Positions 36,451 to 46,288 of a stretch of DNA of 64,000 nt are shown piece by piece. Position numbers and translations under genes: made by a program. This DNA is from Anaspis maculata. Lineage: Eukaryota; Arthropoda; Insecta; Coleoptera; Scraptiidae. Within the stretch, counting starts at the first letter, position 1. Each line of letters begins with the position of its first letter. The notes beneath the pieces are model-generated. The model was not told where the DNA came from. It did no database searches and saw nothing but the letters and a program-made list of their open reading frames with translations. Location: contig OX421964.1 in NCBI GenBank assembly GCA_949128115.1, positions 53,422,601 through 53,486,600 of the forward strand, in the 5' to 3' direction.

Positions 36451-36488
36451 CACCTGCGTTGAGGGTCAAGGCGAAATCTCAGTGAATC

Positions 36489-36552
36489 ATGAATCAGTGG
36501 TGCTTGGATCATTGAGTATCCAAGCACCACATTGTGGCTCGGTGAGTCCAGC
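36489..36552. repeat. Hairpin-containing repeat, copy 2 of 2
   Basis: A perfect 13-bp stem, GTGGTGCTTGGAT and ATCCAAGCACCAC, encloses CATTGAGT and is followed by ATTGTGGCTCGGTGAGTCC. It matches 33206-33273 in the same orientation, 3.3 kb away. It lies just after the gypsy integrase remnant, so it may belong to that element. Confidence 0.55.
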
Positions 36553-36691
36553 TGGTCTGAGTAGGTGGTACAATGGGCCCAAAAGCGAAACCTAGATTCC
36601 ATCAAGTACCCTCAATAAATCCAGAATCCAGGAACCATGCTCAGCAGCTTGCCATGAAGTGACGCTCAATACTGGAATATATCGGAATGAC

Positions 36692-37066
36692 CAGTGGCAT
36701 AACTATAGGGGTTCCGCGGGTTCTGCGAAACCAGGACCGGCGACTTGAAACATTTTTATTTTTACTAGAAAAGGGTCCTGTGAGTTGCTGCTGGACGTAG
36801 GTAGAAGCCCAGGATTAATTTGACAAATAACAAAGCTGGAATTTTATTAGTACCTACTCATAAATAAGAACAGTTGATTTGGTGCATAAATTATCTTGCT
36901 TTTTAATACAAGTTGTTTTGAAGGAATTCGAATAAGGTATGAATTTTTATTTTTTTGCAATTCAAAATAGTGACTGGGTGGCGCCTGGGTGAGATGCAGC
37001 CTCACTATATCCGCAAAATTTTTTACCGTCGGTGCCGAGCAGCTCCCCCCTTTAGTTACGCCACTA
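36692..37066. mobile_element. hAT-type MITE, 375 bp
   Basis: The left end CAGTGGCATAACTATAGGGG is the imperfect inverse of CCCCTTTAGTTACGCCACTA at the right. It is flanked by GGAATGAC (36684-36691) and GGAATAAC (37067-37074), an 8-bp duplication with one mismatch. CAGTGGC termini with 8-bp duplication identify the hAT superfamily. No transposase is encoded. Confidence 0.82.
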
Positions 37067-37544
37067 GGAATAACAATGGAAACGACGAGAACTTTTGAGG
37101 CCTTTCTCCTCTCTCATATAAATGGTGACAATTCAAGAGTGGCGACATTTTATTCTTCAATTATGAAACAGCTAACGAAGATATCAGTATCATTCTTCTT
37201 TCAGATAAAAAAGTAGACATTCAAGTTTTGTCTTGCATATCTTGAAAATTAATTCTTGAAAATTACATCAACTAAATGACCGCCGTTCCCATCGATGTAT
37301 ATTTGAGCTCGATGCAATAAGGAGTTCATTACACGCTGGCACATTTCGGCTGGAGCCTGACTAATCACTTCTCTCTGATGTTCTTTTTCAAGTCATTTGA
37401 AGTTTGAGGTCGGTTCTGGTACACTTTAGACCACTGGATTACCCATGTCTACTTAGGACGACATGGGTAATGCAATAGTCGTAAATGGCGAATTTTCGTA
37501 ATTTTCAAGAATCAATTTTCAAAATAAATAAGAATAAAACTTGA

Positions 37545-37778
37545 ATGTCGAACGAAGGGACATACAATACAAGATCTAATTTCATTCTACCACCTAGATT
37601 TAACCTTGAAAAAACTAAATCTGCTTTTAGATCTCTTTCCATCCGGCTCTTCAACGTCCTGCCTGGCGACTGGAAGTCTTCAACTGTTGGGAAGCTTAAA
37701 GTGAAGCTCAAATGCTTTTTAAAATCCCATTGCTTCTACACAGTGGACGAATTCACCAACTTTTGGAAGTCGACCTAG
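37545..37778 (+). pseudogene. LINE reverse-transcriptase C-terminal fragment
   Basis: The frame reads MSNEGTYNTRSNFILPPRF, then NLEKTKSAFRSLSIRLFNVL and PGDWKSSTVGKLKVKLKCF, ending near FYTVDEF. This order (R-x-N followed by a short basic stretch, F-x-x-x-G/S-x-x-L/x-N-x-LP, K-x-K-L, then Y-x-x-D-E-F) is typical of the extreme C-terminus of jockey/CR1-like non-LTR polymerases. Only the last 70 or so residues are present, as expected for a 5'-truncated LINE. The T/A-rich sequence at 37790-37860 would be its 3' UTR. Confidence 0.7.
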
Positions 37779-37920
37779 CCCAGGTGTTGTAATCTGTATT
37801 GTTAAGATCATGTGTTTTTATCTTTATAATGTTTTATTTATATTTTATATTTTTGAATGCTACCAGGAGAGAGTGGAAGATCGGTCAGAGCTGAACTTTC
37901 TCCTTAACTTGATTTGTATA

Positions 37921-38839
37921 GACCGAAGAAGTGTGACGTCACAACATGGCAACATGGCCAGCGGTTGACATTTTCTGGAGGCCAACGTCAAACGTGACAT
38001 GACCGTGGGATGCACGGCACGCGGCATGCGCTTGACGTTTCTCTGTTTGTGTTTGTCATGTGTTTGTCAAATTTTTGCGAAGGTGAATAACGGAAATGGA
38101 TATAACAAAAAAGATTCATATTTTTAGCTATAACAGGTGGAGGAAATCAAACTATATTGCTATAAACTAAAAACTGCTAACTATAAACTGCGATCCATTG
38201 CTCTTTGCCTCTGAGCATCTCATGAACGAGATTGTCGACGGCGATTCTCCTGCCCAGTTTTTCTTCGAGGTCTTCTCGCTGCTTTGATGGACCGTTACAA
38301 TGAAAACGAGCGTGTTCCGCGTTGTCCTGACGCTGAGGCTTTTGAGGCTCCCCAGTATTTCTTTCATCCAACTTTGAACCAAGGCGTTCCACTGCCGTTG
38401 CCACTGCTCGACGAACTGCTCTCTGGCCTTGTTTCTGCTTTCTGGTTTGCTGGTGGGCACTCCTAGGCTTGTTTCCTCTAATCGCAAGCATCAGGGCGAA
38501 GGGTGGGATACCCGAGAGCACTCGTGCTGCATCATGCGGAACCGTTCTGTAGGCACTGGTGATTCTGAGTGCAGCTTTGCGCAGCTCTCTGTTGGGTTAT
38601 GTCTGGCCTTTTTGCAACCAAGTCCACCTGTATGACGCTGGCTGTCTCTTAGGCTGGCAATTTCAGCAATGCTCACTGCCATTTTACACTGACTTTTGTG
38701 ACTTTTGTTGTAAACCTCCAGAAAATGTCATGCCAAACACAACCAAACATAGAAACGTCACGTTCATGTGACGTTGGCCTCCAGAAAATGTCAACCGCCG
38801 GCCATGTTGCCATGTTGTGACGTCATCACTTCTCCGGTC
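37921..38839. mobile_element. TA-flanked element with long inverted ends and a non-palindromic interior
   Basis: The ends GACCGAAGAAGTG and CACTTCTCCGGTC are inverted copies, with TA on both sides (37919-37920 and 38840-38841). The pairing continues for about 100 bp through GTGACGTCACAACATGGCAA and TTGACATTTTCTGGAGGCC. Unlike the other palindromes, the interior (about 38200-38660) is GC-richer and not self-complementary. It carries overlapping minus-strand frames of 106 and 114 codons with a basic, glutamine-rich composition (for example RKQKQGQRAVRRAVATAVER). I recognise no transposase. Captured host sequence or a decayed transposon gene are the alternatives. Confidence 0.75.
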
Positions 38840-38870
38840 TAGTTTAAATAAATATCTGCATCTGTATCTA

Positions 38871-39757
38871 CACACATCAAAAGAATCTAGGGGACAAGCA
38901 AATTCAGACGATTTCTAAAATCATCATAACTTTTGATTTCCGTCAGCGATTTCATATCGGTTTTCAGTGTTCGATAGTCCAATCTTTCGTTCTTATACCT
39001 TCATCACGTCGAATACGAACAATATTTTGTTAAATTTTCTACAGGGTGATCAATGGAACAGTGTAAAATTGTGTAAAAACAATTTTTTATGCATTCTAAT
39101 AGCACAGTTATGAAGGCTGGTGCTTCAGCTCCAGTAGCGAATTTGAATTTTGAAAATCGAAGGTGAATTGCCAAAGATATTGATCATTTTGTGCCGCCAT
39201 GTTGAACTTCCAAGAAAGTGATCCGATTTCATTGAAACTTGGATCACACTCACGTCTGGTTTAAATAATTGGAATTTCAAGGTCAAATGTTTTTTTCGGT
39301 TACTTTCAAGCCGCCACATTGAACTTTCATGTAAATGATTCGATTCTAGTGTGTTTCAGGTTTCATTCAAATCGAATCATTCTTTCGTTCAACATGTTCA
39401 ACATGGCGGTACAAAATGATCAATATCTTTGGCAATTCACCTTTGATTTTCAAAATTCAAGAACGTTATTGAAGCTGAAACACCGATCTTCATAACTGTG
39501 CATCGGAATGCATGAAATATTTTTTTTTGGGAAATCGCGCCCGTCCTGAACTTTCGGCAAATTTACACTGTCCCATTGATCACCCTGTAGCAACCTTATA
39601 AAACATTGTTCGTTTTTGACGTGATGAAGGCATGGAAACGAAAGATTGGGCTATCGAACACTGAAAACCGATATGAAATCGCTGACGGAAATCAAAAATT
39701 ATGATGATTTTAGAAATCGTCTGAATTTGCTTGTCCCCTAGATTCTTTTAATGTGTG
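38871..39757. mobile_element. Giant palindromic element, copy 6, with an inner CAGGGTG palindrome
   Basis: CACACATCAAAAGAATCTAG mirrors CTAGATTCTTTTAATGTGTG, with TA on both sides (38869-38870 and 39758-39759). The arms run nearly to the centre near 39315. CAGGGTGATCAATGG at 39042 and CCATTGATCACCCTG ending at 39587 form a symmetric inner pair. There is no transposase. It starts only 30 bp from the end of the preceding element and lies in the GPCR intron. Confidence 0.85.
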
Positions 39758-40061
39758 TATTATCCAAGGGCTGAATTTTAAGTTGGCGGCGCAAAATACG
39801 GATTGTGTTATGTTGTCATAGTGACCGGACTTCCGCTACATTTGGGCGGGTGGATCTCCGACTTGAAATCTAGTCCCAAGTACCCAACGCAAACTCGTAA
39901 AATTACCATTTGCCAGTATGTACCGCAATTTCTAAACAATCAAGTGGGTTTGGAAAATCAGTTATCCAATGAATCATCAAGGGAGCAATAAAAACACAGG
40001 AATCTAAAGTCAATCTAGGAGTGGGAGTAGGTATGCCTTGAAAGTTAGGTACTTGTAGCGT

Positions 40062-40203
40062 TATGGCTGCTTTACATAACTTCGTATGTCGCTGGCGACA
40101 GTGTCGCTGGCCAATAGGATCTGATCTGCCTGTACTCCCCTACCACCTTTCAAGAGTGGGGGATTGTCGTCGGCGACAAACGAGGTTCTGTGAAGCCGCC
40201 ATT
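40062..40203. repeat. Hairpin MITE of about 140 bp
   Basis: The left text TATGGCTGCTTTACATAACT and TCGTATGTCGCTGGCGAC pairs with GTCGTCGGCGACAAACGAGG and TTCTGTGAAGCCGCCATTA at the right. The centre contains GGCCAATAGGATC, again a CCAAT-type core. There is no open frame. Confidence 0.65.
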
Positions 40204-41347
40204 AGTCATCTCAAATAGAAATTCATGCAAGGGGCATAAAAGTGAACTTCACAGCGCGAGCGCAACGAAACTTTCGCAGCCGCACGCCGCACGGCCCATG
40301 TCGCAAGCTGGGTACTAGGTAGGAGCATAGGCAATAGGCATATTATCCGTTCCAAGCTTAAAAAAACACAGTGGCCTATATTTTTTCTTCAAGTTGGATA
40401 ATCTGATAAGTTGATAGATTGAAAAAGTCAAGACGATATCAATCAAATTTGTCAAAGTGATGCTTGCTTTGCTGGATTGCCGTTTTAATTTGATTGTTAG
40501 GTCAGATTATGACACTGACACATTATTCTTATTCTGTCCTGTCTTGAAAAACGCCGTTAGGCAAGTTATTTTGATAGTGAGAAGTGTTGAGAACTGCAAT
40601 ACAGTTGAAAAAAATGACCCAGGAGGACACAAGTCTAGCAGCGGGGTGTGATTTCATCGCAAGTGATCCAGCGACCTGAGCTCGTCGCACCTTGTGAGAA
40701 CTGGGTATGTTGATCCATTCTCTGTTACAGGATCATGATCTGTGATCCTGGCCGTGAGAAAGCGGCTGAGGTCAGTGAGCAAACCTGCGACGTGCCAGCG
40801 ACGCATCCCCAGAATGATAATTTGACAACACAGCGTAGTTCAAGTGAAGCTTTCATGTCATACGGAGACTAGTTTAACGTAACCTCCCTTGTATCAAGAT
40901 GACATCAATGTATCAAAAATCAGGGAGACTAACAAAATTCCAATTCTTCTGGTGAGCTGTGGTTTTTCAAGCTTGGAATGGATTATGTGTATGAACCTAC
41001 TTCTGGAAAAGCTTCCTGGACATGAGAATATAAATTAGCAAACATCGTTGGTTGGTTGATTTTATTCGTGACGAAGTAACTCGTTATAAAGTAACCCAAA
41101 ATCGTTCATCGTTCGGACTAGTCTTGGAAACTCAAACCAACAAAATATTCGATTCCAGTCGAACGGAAATAAAACTGAATCGCTCCGCAAATCTTTTCCT
41201 ATTTTAAAATTATTGCAAAGTGGGACCTAAATGGAGCGATCAACAAGGTACCTCATGATTGACCATGGGAAGACCACCTAAGGTGATTCCAGCCGCTACG
41301 CCGCTGGAGCTGCCCCAGGCTAAGTAATTGATAATAATATTACTAAC

Positions 41348-41596
41348 TTTGAACGCATCGACGGGTATCCTGCAGGAATATTCCTGGGCCAACGACCGCA
41401 CTTGCTTCTGTTGGTACCAGAACTTCGGGACGAACACCAGGGCCAAGGTCATGCTGGTTGACAGCTGCGTGCGGAGGCAGTAGATCACCAGGACCAAGTC
41501 CGGGTGTAAGCTGGGCAGCAGCAGGATGCGGGCCATGTAGAACAGCGTGCTCACTGCCAACTCGATGCTGATAGCGGCGCACAAAAAACTTCGTTC
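41348..41596 (-). CDS. GPR158-like class C GPCR: TM6-TM7 exon
   Basis: On the minus strand an acceptor (CTTTTATTCCAG) opens an 83-codon exon, phase 0 at both ends, closing at AAA|GTTAGT. The translation has two hydrophobic segments: FLCAAISIELAVSTLFYMAR (residues about 4-23) and DLVLVIYCLRTQLSTSMTLA running to LVFVPKFWYQ (residues about 33-62). A cytoplasmic part ending CRIPVDAFK follows. The sequence H-x-E/IEL-x-x-S-x-x-F-x-x-x-R, then P-D-x-x-L/x-x-Y, then L-x-x-x-[LV]-P-K-F matches TM6-TM7 of the GPR158/GPR179 orphan class C receptors. These receptors lack the Venus-flytrap glutamate domain and instead carry a Cache-type ectodomain (family knowledge). The next exon (31232-31450) supplies the family's post-TM7 signature. 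TM1-5 and the ectodomain are not in the visible sequence. Confidence 0.85.
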
Positions 41597-42074
41597 CTGG
41601 AATAAAAGCTCGGCATCATTTTCAGTTTTCATCGATATTGCGAGCATATTTCACAATCTTTTCAATTTGGGGAAATTGTTGGAGAGATATGGGTCGAAAA
41701 GACTTGACGGGTTGGCGTTGCGTTATGCTAGCGCGAGTAGCGCGATATACAACATACTCAAATACATGCATGTTTACGTTGAATTCATCTGCATATAATA
41801 TTATTTATGTCTGAATGTGGGGAGGGACTTTATTGGCATTGCGCGGTTGTTATTCGTAAAGTAGGGTACTGCTAAGATTTACTACTTTCTCGCTTGAATA
41901 GAAATGTGAGATTGAGCAACATTGAAAATTTTTTGGTATTATTTGCTGCTGACGACGGACTGCTTTCCTTGTGGGCAGCTATTTTCAATAATTATGATAT
42001 GAACATGTATTTTATCTGTATATTTATGGTAGGTATAATGGTGGTGGTGGTATTATAGGTGGTACCTATAATAC

Positions 42075-44374
42075 TGTTACGAGCGGCGATTCTGGATAAC
42101 ACGCGATCTTTCTAGACTCTTCCCGTTCTAGTGTGTTCCAGAGCACGCGTGTAGGCCGTTTCCCGTGCAACTGAATGGAAACTTCAGCAGTGGGTCAAGC
42201 TACATCTGTCCATTTTGGCGGAAATGCCACATACCAGAACAGACGGGAAGCACGCGAAAGGTGTGTGATTATTCGGGAGTCGTCTAGAAACCATATGCCG
42301 GGTCACTATGGAATTTGCTGGAGGATAATGGAAAGTTCGGGAACACTGATCGGAGGCTAATATAACAGGGTGAGTCATTGATATGAGCGAGCTCAATTAC
42401 ACCTACGCCATTATTGATATCGAAATGAACCAAACGGCACTGCAAACGGGAGGGAGGTTAATATTTTTGCATTTTTGGATTTGCCTTTTCTCAGGCATTA
42501 CAAATTCGTTTAGTTTTGGCAATTAGCTTCAATCGTTCAGAAGTTATTGAATTTTTTCTAAAAATTAATGCGTTTGTAGGCATTTACTAAATAAATCGCA
42601 AGGTACTTGATTTTAAGGTTATCAAGTTGGGACTTTGCTCATCTTCAAGCAATAACATATGGTATCTTTTGGCGGTAATATCGGAATATCGCCTATTCCC
42701 ATTGGGGTATCACTTTGCTGTGTCACATTGATTTGGTAAACTTTGAAGGGCCATAACTTAATTTTTTCAAATAGCACTCCCTATTTTTTCTTTCTTATTC
42801 GTATCAGGTGTCTCATTTTACATCTTTTTCACCTCAAAAGTTGAAAGTTTGGAAAATAAATCGGGTTTTCTAAAAAAATGGACACAAATTTCATCGATTA
42901 AACTTAGAGTGTAATGAAATCAACTAATTCTGAAAGCCAACGTTGAAGTGACTTCTATTGTACGTCACTTCCAAATTTTGACATGAAATTTTGTCATTTT
43001 AAACAGTTTTTACGATTGCAAATGTACCGTAGCGGACTTTTTAAAGTGGACGACAGTTGACAGATTTCTAAGGATTCTGGCCTGAACGTCGCATGACAGC
43101 AAGCCAGCTCGTTGACACTGTCGTCCAGTTAATTTTGGCCGCAATCGTAGTAGTAAATGTTATCCCTATTGATCTGTTGCACTACCTCAATAAAAAATAT
43201 TGTTTAGTTCCTTGTTCCGACACTTTGATTTTTTTAATTCTTACATAATAATTTCTTGTCAAATTTTGAAAGTGACGTACCTACAATAGAAGTCATATTG
43301 ACGTTAGTTGTCAGAATTAGTTGATGCGGTTTGGATTTAGAATTAGTTTGATTTTTAAGATGATTACTTGATCCGGTGCCATGGCCTACGAGATCACCCG
43401 ACTTGACTAACCCTTTTTCTTCAGGGCTTTGTTTACGATGGGGTGTATGAAGCTCAAGTGAATACCAGGGAAAATATGCAAGAAATAATTAGAGAGGCTT
43501 TCCGTAGTATTCTTTATTTTCACTTGATAATTTCTTGTCAAAATTTAAAAGTAACGTACAATAGAAGTCACTTTGACATTGGTTGTCAGAATTAGTTGAT
43601 TTTCATTGCACATTGAGTTTAATCCATGAAATTTGTGTTCAGTTTTTAGAAAAACCGAATTATTTTCCAAACTATCAACTTTTGAGAAAAAACATAAGAG
43701 GTAAAAAGGATGTGAAATGAGACGCTTGATACGAATAAAGAATAAAAAATAGGAGGTGCTATTTAAAAACATGAAGTTATGGCCCTTCAAAGTTTACCAA
43801 AGTCAATGTGTTACAGCAAGGTGATACCAAAACGGAAATAGGCGATATTACCGCCAAAAGATACCTTATGCTTTTGCTTGAAGATGAGCAAAGTCCCAAC
43901 TTGATGACCTAAAAAACAAGTGCCTAGCGATTTATTTAGTAGGTGCCTACAAACACATTAATTTTTAGAAAAAATTAATAACTTCTGAACGGTTGAGGCG
44001 AATTGAATGGGGGTGCCATTTAAAAAAGCTCGTTCAAAAACTGCTCTGGAAAAATGGGGCACCCTGTATAGAGCAAAATAATTTTACAAACTGCACTTTG
44101 ACCTCCCGTTTGGTTCATTTCTATATCATTAATGGTGTAGGTGTAATTGAGCTCGCCCATATCAATGACTCACCCTGTATAAGCACCGTCCTCAGCGCGA
44201 CTGTCAGTTATGAATTGGAAGCGATCGAGTGCGACCAGGAGTGAATTAGTAACCTGCGATATTTCAAGTAGATAATTGTTGGCGGGTATTCATCGTAGTA
44301 CGCAGTAATGAACAGTGTGTGTTTTAAAACGGTCGTCTCAATTATAATCGAACCCGTACGCCAAATACGTAACA
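42075..44374. mobile_element. Solo LTR (about 483 bp) interrupted by a 1.8-kb palindrome
   Basis: The LTR starts TGTTACGAGCGGCGATTCTG and ends CCAAATACGTAACA, giving inverted termini TGTTACG/CGTAACA. ATAC flanks it on both sides (42071-42074 and 44375-44378), a 4-bp duplication as in gypsy-like elements. The palindrome 42366-44177 plus a TATAA duplication is inserted within it. A 3' fragment of the same family is at 11080-11421, and a 34-bp 5' piece is at 57727-57760. No internal genes are present. Confidence 0.82.
42366..44177. mobile_element. Giant palindromic element, copy 7 (CAGGGTGAGTCATTGATATG termini)
   Basis: The ends CAGGGTGAGTCATTGATATG and CATATCAATGACTCACCCTG are perfect inverted copies. 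The flanking TATAA (42361-42365 and 44178-44182) is duplicated, and removing the element restores the host LTR. Arms of about 700 bp mirror each other (GAGCTCAATTACACCTAC, AATAACATATGGTATCTTTT and its partner near 43860, TGGCCCTTCAAAGTTTACCA near 43790). The middle (43100-43480) is less symmetric. The insertion into a datable LTR gives clean boundaries for this class. Confidence 0.9.
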
Positions 44375-45386
44375 ATACGTTGTTTTTCAGGCGGAAATTC
44401 AGAGCCCTGGTTAATTTTTAACCAAGTACACTCCATACCATTAGGGTAGGTAGGTACACTTTACACTTGATGCAATTACATACTCCTTTTGCGAGCCCAA
44501 GCTGACAACTAATAATGTTATAACTTAGTGATGTTCCTCTGCTGTACTTGAATTTTTCATTTCAATCAAATTGAAATCAATCGGATTTTATAGAATCCCC
44601 ATCGGCAATCTCGAAATCGAACTCCTCGATACAAAACACTTTGTTGCCACGTACGGGAAATGAGGGTAGGTACGTCCATAATTTCCATCAGGGCAGACCA
44701 TGTGTGAAATAACCTGTCTCTCCGGAAAATAAGATCGACATCATTACCTCGTATTTGAGTAATTGGGTGATTTATTTCGTGCTTGCTCACCACTCGAGAG
44801 GCAAAGCCTAAGGTTTAGTAGACCGTGCCAAGCTGCTGTGGTTATTAAATGCGATGATGCTAAGGTACTTCTTACCTACTTTAAAATCTCGTTCTTTGTC
44901 CGCAAGTGATCTTGATTGTGAATGTGGCTGCTGTACTTGCCGCTGCCGTATACCTACGTGTGTAATTGAGATAAATGACGGGGCGGAATGGGAAATGTCG
45001 GTCATAAATAATTAACGGAATTGAAAAATTTCCATAAAGAACGATACCAGCGTATACCTAATCTCCTTATGGGATTTAAGTGCGGCATATAAACTCGAAA
45101 ATTTTCGCAGATGTCGCATCCAGCGCAGTATGTCCTTCTAATTACGGTCAAATTTAATGGATATATTTTTTTTGCGGGCGTTCCTACAAGTACGCGACGC
45201 GCCCACCTAATTGGAAACCATTTTTAATTTATCACGTTTTTTTTATGGACAAGGCATCTGTGCGGAATTATGTTTTGATCACAATTCAATCGTTTCTCTG
45301 GCAGCTTAGCAAACTATCAAGCATTTATGGCACTTTACTGTTTGTATGATTAGATCAACTGATTTCACAATTGGCATCTTTTGCCT

Positions 45387-46288
45387 CGTCTTTTACTGTT
45401 GGACAGGGAGCTGGTGCCTCAAAACTTACGTCATAACGTACATGATTTTAACCCTGTAGGTCTAATGTGCGTTGATAAGGTTGTTAAAAATTGCTTTAAC
45501 TTACATGTCAGACCGGGGGCTTTAGGCTGGTATGAGGTTGTCAATTTTCGAAAAAATGGCCAAAAATTTACGTCATAAGGTACATGGATAAAACTAACTG
45601 GATTTTGTGTAGGGACATCCCCTTAATTAAAAATCTGGTCGAAAGACAAAATTTTTGGGGGCTTTCGGTCCATAAGACAAGTTTGAAATTTACAAAAAAA
45701 AAGACCAAAATTTATCAATTTTTTCATAGACGTTTTGTTGGCTAACCCACTAAGTGTGATATATATTTGTAATCAAGATGAAAGACGGAATCGATTTCCA
45801 TGTTAAAATACAGGGTGTACGATTTGAGAAATTTTTTTCGATGTTGCACCCTGTAAGCGATGTACTATTAAAAATTTTCGTGGACAGATTCGAAACCTGC
45901 GTAAAACATCATGTAAGAATCGTTTTTCATTCCTGAAATTATGTCAAAGGAGAAGTCTCCAGGAGGAGGTAAATTTTGGCCCTTATTGAAAATTCCAAAC
46001 TTGTCTTATGGACCGAGAGCCTCCAAAAATTTTGTCTTATGACTCGATTTTTGATCAAGGGGATGTTCCCACACAAAAGCCCGTTGGTTTTATTCATGTA
46101 CCTTATGACGTAAATTTTTGACATTTTTTGAAAATTGACTATACCAGCCTAAAGCTCCCGGTCTGACGTATAAGACAAAGCAATTTTTAACAACCTTATT
46201 AACGCACATTAGACCTATAGGGTTTGAATCATGTACCTTATGACGTAAGTTTTGAGGCACCAGCTCCCTGTCCATGTTGTAAAACGTC
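45387..46288. mobile_element. Giant palindromic element, copy 8
   Basis: GGACAGGGAGCTGGTGCCTC at the left mirrors GAGGCACCAGCTCCCTGTCC at the right. The pairing continues through AAAACTTACGTCATAA, CTAATGTGCGTT, AGACCGGGGGCTTTAGGCTG and CTTATGGACC-type text. The exact centre (45813-45855) is a small stem bounded by ACAGGGTG and CACCCTGT. No flanking duplication was assigned. Confidence 0.82.

Larger units (their letters stand above)
31451..41347 (-). other. 9.9-kb intron of the GPCR gene, packed with mobile elements
   Basis: It runs from the phase-0 donor AAA|GTTAGT at 41347 to the acceptor at 31451. It contains three palindromic elements (34331-35571, 37921-38839, 38871-39757), a gypsy pol remnant, a LINE 3' end, a hAT MITE and a hairpin MITE. 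The spaces at 31.5-32.3, 33.7-34.3, 35.6-36.0, 37.1-37.5 and 39.8-41.3 kb hold AT-rich sequence in which I see no exon. The region at 32.3-32.7 kb is listed separately. Confidence 0.6.

Noticed and set aside
36006..36560. A live LTR retrotransposon
   Set aside because: Only a broken integrase piece is present, with stops and a frameshift, and no paired LTRs or reverse transcriptase.
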